Assembly: GCF_932526225.1 (NCBI RefSeq)
Contig: NC_064046.1
Span: 808,001-868,000 of the forward strand
DNA from: Nematostella vectensis
Lineage: Eukaryota > Cnidaria > Anthozoa > Actiniaria > Edwardsiidae
Length of the DNA stretch: 60,000 bases
Reading direction: 5' to 3'
In this document: positions 42,074-60,000 of the stretch, one piece after another
Numbering within the stretch: the first letter of the stretch is position 1
How the letters are laid out: each line of letters starts with the position of its first letter
Program-made: the position numbers and the translations under genes
Notes under the pieces: generated by a model
The model's database searches: none
What the model saw: only the letters and a program-made list of their open reading frames with translations
Told to the model about the DNA's origin: nothing

Positions 42074-42208
42074 CAGTGGCGTAGCCAGGATTTTTAACAC
42101 GAGGGGGCCCAAAAGGCCCTTTCAAGACATTTTCTCCAGTATTTTAAATGTTTCATACTTCTACTTTTGGCTGCTCGAAGGGGGAGGGCTCCCTGGGCCA
42201 CGCCCCTG
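42074..42208. mobile_element. MITE with CAGTGGCGTAGCCAGG ends and 5-bp target duplication
   Basis: The left end CAGTGGCGTAGCCAGG and right end CCTGGGCCACGCCCCTG are inverted copies with a few differences. TTGCT flanks both sides (42069-42073 and 42209-42213). Same family as 26767-26988 and probably 38101-38257. Confidence 0.8.
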
Positions 42209-42213
42209 TTGCT

Positions 42214-43890
42214 GTTCATGAACGACAAAATATCAATCAAACACATATACATGAACTGGACATTCCAGCTGAAATACTGGCTTGACTATTACACTTTATT
42301 AATTACATTTTGTTTTACGGTATTTTGAAAACCACTCTATTGTGAGATATGTATAGTTTTGTCAAACCAATCAATAACTTCATTTCATCTTTTCACTATT
42401 TCAATTACTTTAATTTACGATTTTGTGATGAGATTCCTGCTTTCTTCAATTGTTTACTTGTGTTCAATATATGCAGTTGATATAATTTATATTGAAACAT
42501 CAGGGTTAAAATTATTGGAAGAAATTTTCTCTTTGCAAAGTTGAGCAGGTACTTCTGTCAGATCTGGCCATGTAGTATTTGTGTGTTTTTTGTTGTAATG
42601 TTGGTACTATTGACTAAAAGCTTGAATCTTATGACTTCTTAGTTTAATGGTGTATCAATGATATAAAGCATCAATACCCTTTGATCTTTTCTGTATCAAA
42701 TACACACCACATTAAATTTCTCGCTATTTAATTTTTTTACATTGAAAGATCAAATCTAGCTCAAGTTACTTACAAATACAACAATATTAACATTTACTAG
42801 AACTTGTCATATTTTACCATATCTATATAAATTGCACACTACCCTATTATGTAGTCTGATTATCTTTAATCTCCCAGTCATTTAGATTCTGCGTTGGGGA
42901 CGTATAGCGAGAAAGATTTCGCGCAAAGGAATTTAAAAGAAGAGAGAGAGAGAGAGAGAAAATATGGGCTAATTTTCACATTCGATAATGATTAACAAAG
43001 CACGAAATTATTTATGTACAAGCCGACTCAAGCAGAGTCATGCAAACTAACGATGGATTATTTCTTCTCTCATCTTCTTCCTTCGCGCGTTTCTAGCCAA
43101 ATGTTACATCTCTCACGCATCTCTTCCCTGACATCTATACAAATTATCCTGCTCGCGCCCACTCTTTCTCGCGTTAATCTTCTCAAATCGTTTATTTCTA
43201 GCATATTTCAAGCTTTTTTACTCGTTTTCTTCCGGGTACGCTTCTTTTCGGCCATTCTCTGGTGAATTTTTTCAAATACTCTACTCATATTACTCAAAAA
43301 TCTCATTATGGCCTTAGAAACTGCGCCATTAGAAAAATATTTGTTTCATATCCACTAATGCACACTTCTGTGAGAAAATAGAGCAGTGAATGTACTAGAG
43401 AAAAAGTGGTTAAATAATCAAGAGAGGAGAGGGTAAAAATGGCCAGGAAATTTTTCTACTTCATTCATATTGAAAGCTGATGCAACACCTACAATTGTGA
43501 AAATATGTGTATTATACAACTCGTGTAGCCCTTGTTTATACAATTTTCTTCTTTTTTTCTCAGAACATGAACCAACAAATCCGGATTTTTTGTATAAAAG
43601 TAATGCAAATTTTAAAATCTGATTCGAAATAAAAATACAGCAAATTGACTGCTCGTGAAAGTGTGAGGAATTCCATAATAGATATGCCTTATTACTTCGA
43701 AATCAACTTTTTAGCAAAAACAACCTATAGTAGTTAAATGCAATCCAGGAAACGGATCAAAATTATTTAGCCGAACTGGATAAACGCTATTCTACAAATA
43801 GCTTTGATTTTTATGTGTTTATGAAGTTAAAATATCTACATTCAAGCCGATATCTTTTAGCTATAGAAAAAAGTAACTTTCGATAAGAGC
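42214..43890. other. AT-rich spacer, no gene
   Basis: No recognisable gene. A GA dinucleotide run lies at 42941-42960. Part of this region may be the 3' UTR of the HECT gene on the - strand, but no clear polyadenylation signal was identified. Confidence 0.5.
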
Positions 43891-43904
43891 GTGACGTGTT
43901 ACGG

Positions 43905-44005
43905 GGTAAATAACGCACGCTCGTTATCAGGCCCCTCTTGTAGTGAAGCCGAAAGGGAGGTAACGCACGCTTGTTACCAGGCCCCTTTTGTGGTGAAGCC
44001 AGGTG
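43905..44005. repeat. 54-bp direct repeat, 2 copies, downstream of the HECT stop
   Basis: TAACGCACGCTCGTTATCAG with a following CCCCTCTTGTAGTGAAGCC is repeated with few changes 54 bp later, just beyond the HECT stop codon, so probably in its 3' UTR. Confidence 0.8.
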
Positions 44006-44019
44006 GTCGTGACACGTGG

Positions 44020-58998
<14,979 letters not shown>

Positions 58999-59089
58999 TT
59001 AATGCTGTATTATTACATTTTCATAATCTTATATTTTTCTGAAAAAGCTGTAAAATAAAAATGTTCACCATACAACCAGTCCTGGTAGT

Positions 59090-59627
59090 GGTTGCATGTA
59101 TGTTGCAAAGTCGCATTTAGCTGTCATTGACAGTTGTGCAAACGCCAACAACATGTCTCTAAATTGCAGAAAAACCAAGGCAATGGTCATCTGCAGTCAT
59201 CCCAAACTACAGGAGCTATTGAGGAACCACATTTCACTTTATATAAAGGTCTCTAGAGAAAATATCAAGGTTGTGTTGTCAAACAGGTTACTGGAACTAT
59301 ATATCGATAACACCTTGGAACACGTCTTGGAACAACCATATTGAGTATGTCACCAAGAAATTGAATAAAAGAATAGGGCTTCTTAAAAGAACCAAGAAAT
59401 TCTTGGTTTCTTTTAGCGCATCTAAGAAATGAAACTCTCTCCCCACCCACATCAAACAATGTAAATCATTCAGTTCCTTTTCATGTGCTTTAGCTAATGT
59501 TTAGGAAGATTATATATATTCTGTAATTTCACTAGTGTTTCTTTATATTATTTTACTTACTGAGAGACATGTGTATATTATCTGCTAGATATTAAGTGTT
59601 CTCTCAATAAAAAATACGTCATCATCA
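59090..59627 (+). mobile_element. Decayed LINE fragment (reverse-transcriptase C-terminal region)
   Basis: Broken + strand frames contain NNMSLNCRKTKAMVI, a motif typical of the region after the RT catalytic core of non-LTR retrotransposons. In another frame come WNNHIEYVTKKLNKRIGLLK and RTKKFL. AATAAA (59606-59611) and an ATC-repeat tail (to 59627) mark the 3' end. It is 5'-truncated and frameshifted, and lies antisense in an intron of the HECT gene. Confidence 0.72.
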
Positions 59628-59690
59628 TCCCAAAGAGCCTAATTGTTTTGTATTTTTTCATGACAGTTCATTGGTTGTATTTTTGGCAAG

Positions 59691-60000
59691 CCCCTTCTTA
59701 CCTGCGCTAGCAGTGACTGCGCCCCTTCTTACCTGCGCTAGCAGTGACTAGGCCCCTTCTTACCTGCGCTAGCAGTGACTGCGCCCCTTCTTACCTGCGC
59801 TAGCAGTGACTGCGCCCCTTCTTACCTGCGCTAGCAGTGACTGCGCCCCTTCTTACCTGCGCTAGCAGTGACTGCGCCCCTTCTTACCTGCGCTAGCAGT
59901 GACTGCGCCCCTTCTTACCTGCGCTAGCAGTGACTGCACCCCTTCTTACCTGCGCTAGCAGTGACTAGGCCCCTTCTTACCTGCGCTAGCAGTGACTGCG
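59691..60000 (-). repeat. 31-bp array multiplying a strong splice donor, at least 10 copies
   Basis: On the - strand each unit reads CACTGCTAGCGCAG followed by GTAAGAAGGGG, a strong 5' splice site. The unit is 31 bp and the array runs off the right edge. The presumed exon part, ...ACT GCT AGC GCA G, ends with one base of a codon, and the next exon (58931) begins with two bases (GT), so the junction Ala-Gly-Asn-Asn is in frame. The functional upstream exon is therefore probably just beyond 60000, or its end is one of these copies. Confidence 0.9.

Overview
This is a eukaryotic genomic window. Genes are split by many short introns with GT-AG borders, and there is a Nudix gene with a peroxisomal C-terminus, a WW-HECT ubiquitin ligase, decayed LINEs, a tRNA-derived SINE, several DNA-transposon relics and very abundant minisatellites. 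An invertebrate animal is clear. A marine one such as an anthozoan cnidarian is my best guess, from the general look of genes and repeats rather than from any diagnostic sequence.

Three protein-coding genes are supported. (1) A giant coiled-coil gene on the + strand enters from the left and ends at 37682. I traced about 51 exons (about 1,430 residues in the window). The rod is built almost entirely of phase-0 exons, of which 25 are exactly 84 bp (28 residues, four heptads) and most others are further multiples of 21 bp. A Gly/Ser-rich hinge (25228-25944) interrupts the rod. The tail (28955-37682) has ordinary mixed-phase exons. (2) A single-exon NUDT7-like peroxisomal CoA diphosphatase on the - strand (39072-39818) ends in Ser-Lys-Leu. 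(3) A WWP1/ITCH-type HECT ubiquitin ligase on the - strand (44020 to beyond 58931) has four WW domains and a complete HECT domain. Its N-terminal C2 part lies off the right edge. Genes 1 and 2 are convergent. I see no functional link between the three.

Roughly a quarter of the window is tandem repeat, nearly all of it in introns and each array with its own unit. The most striking pattern is that several arrays are built from exon-intron junctions, so they multiply splice sites. They include a 38-bp donor array (21470-21800), an 88-89-bp acceptor array with 19 good 3' splice sites (32970-34680), a donor-like GTAAGTA array just upstream of it (32378-32760), a fourfold duplication of the 3' half of a HECT exon with its donor (45865-46225), a 6.3-kb 20-bp array that starts at the donor of the WW4 exon (48971-55270), and a 31-bp donor array at the right edge (59691-60000). 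Other arrays begin or end within a few bases of a splice site without copying exon sequence.

Mobile-element relics include a 974-bp terminal-inverted-repeat (TIR) element with 7-bp target duplication (3540-4513), a 1.2-kb Mutator-like element with long TIRs and an imperfect 9-bp duplication beside the Nudix start (39889-41088), two copies of a TA-flanked MITE in opposite orientation, several short 'CAGTGGCGTAGC' elements with 5-bp duplications, two LINE fragments and a tRNA-derived SINE. No RNA gene, CRISPR array or bacterial feature was seen.
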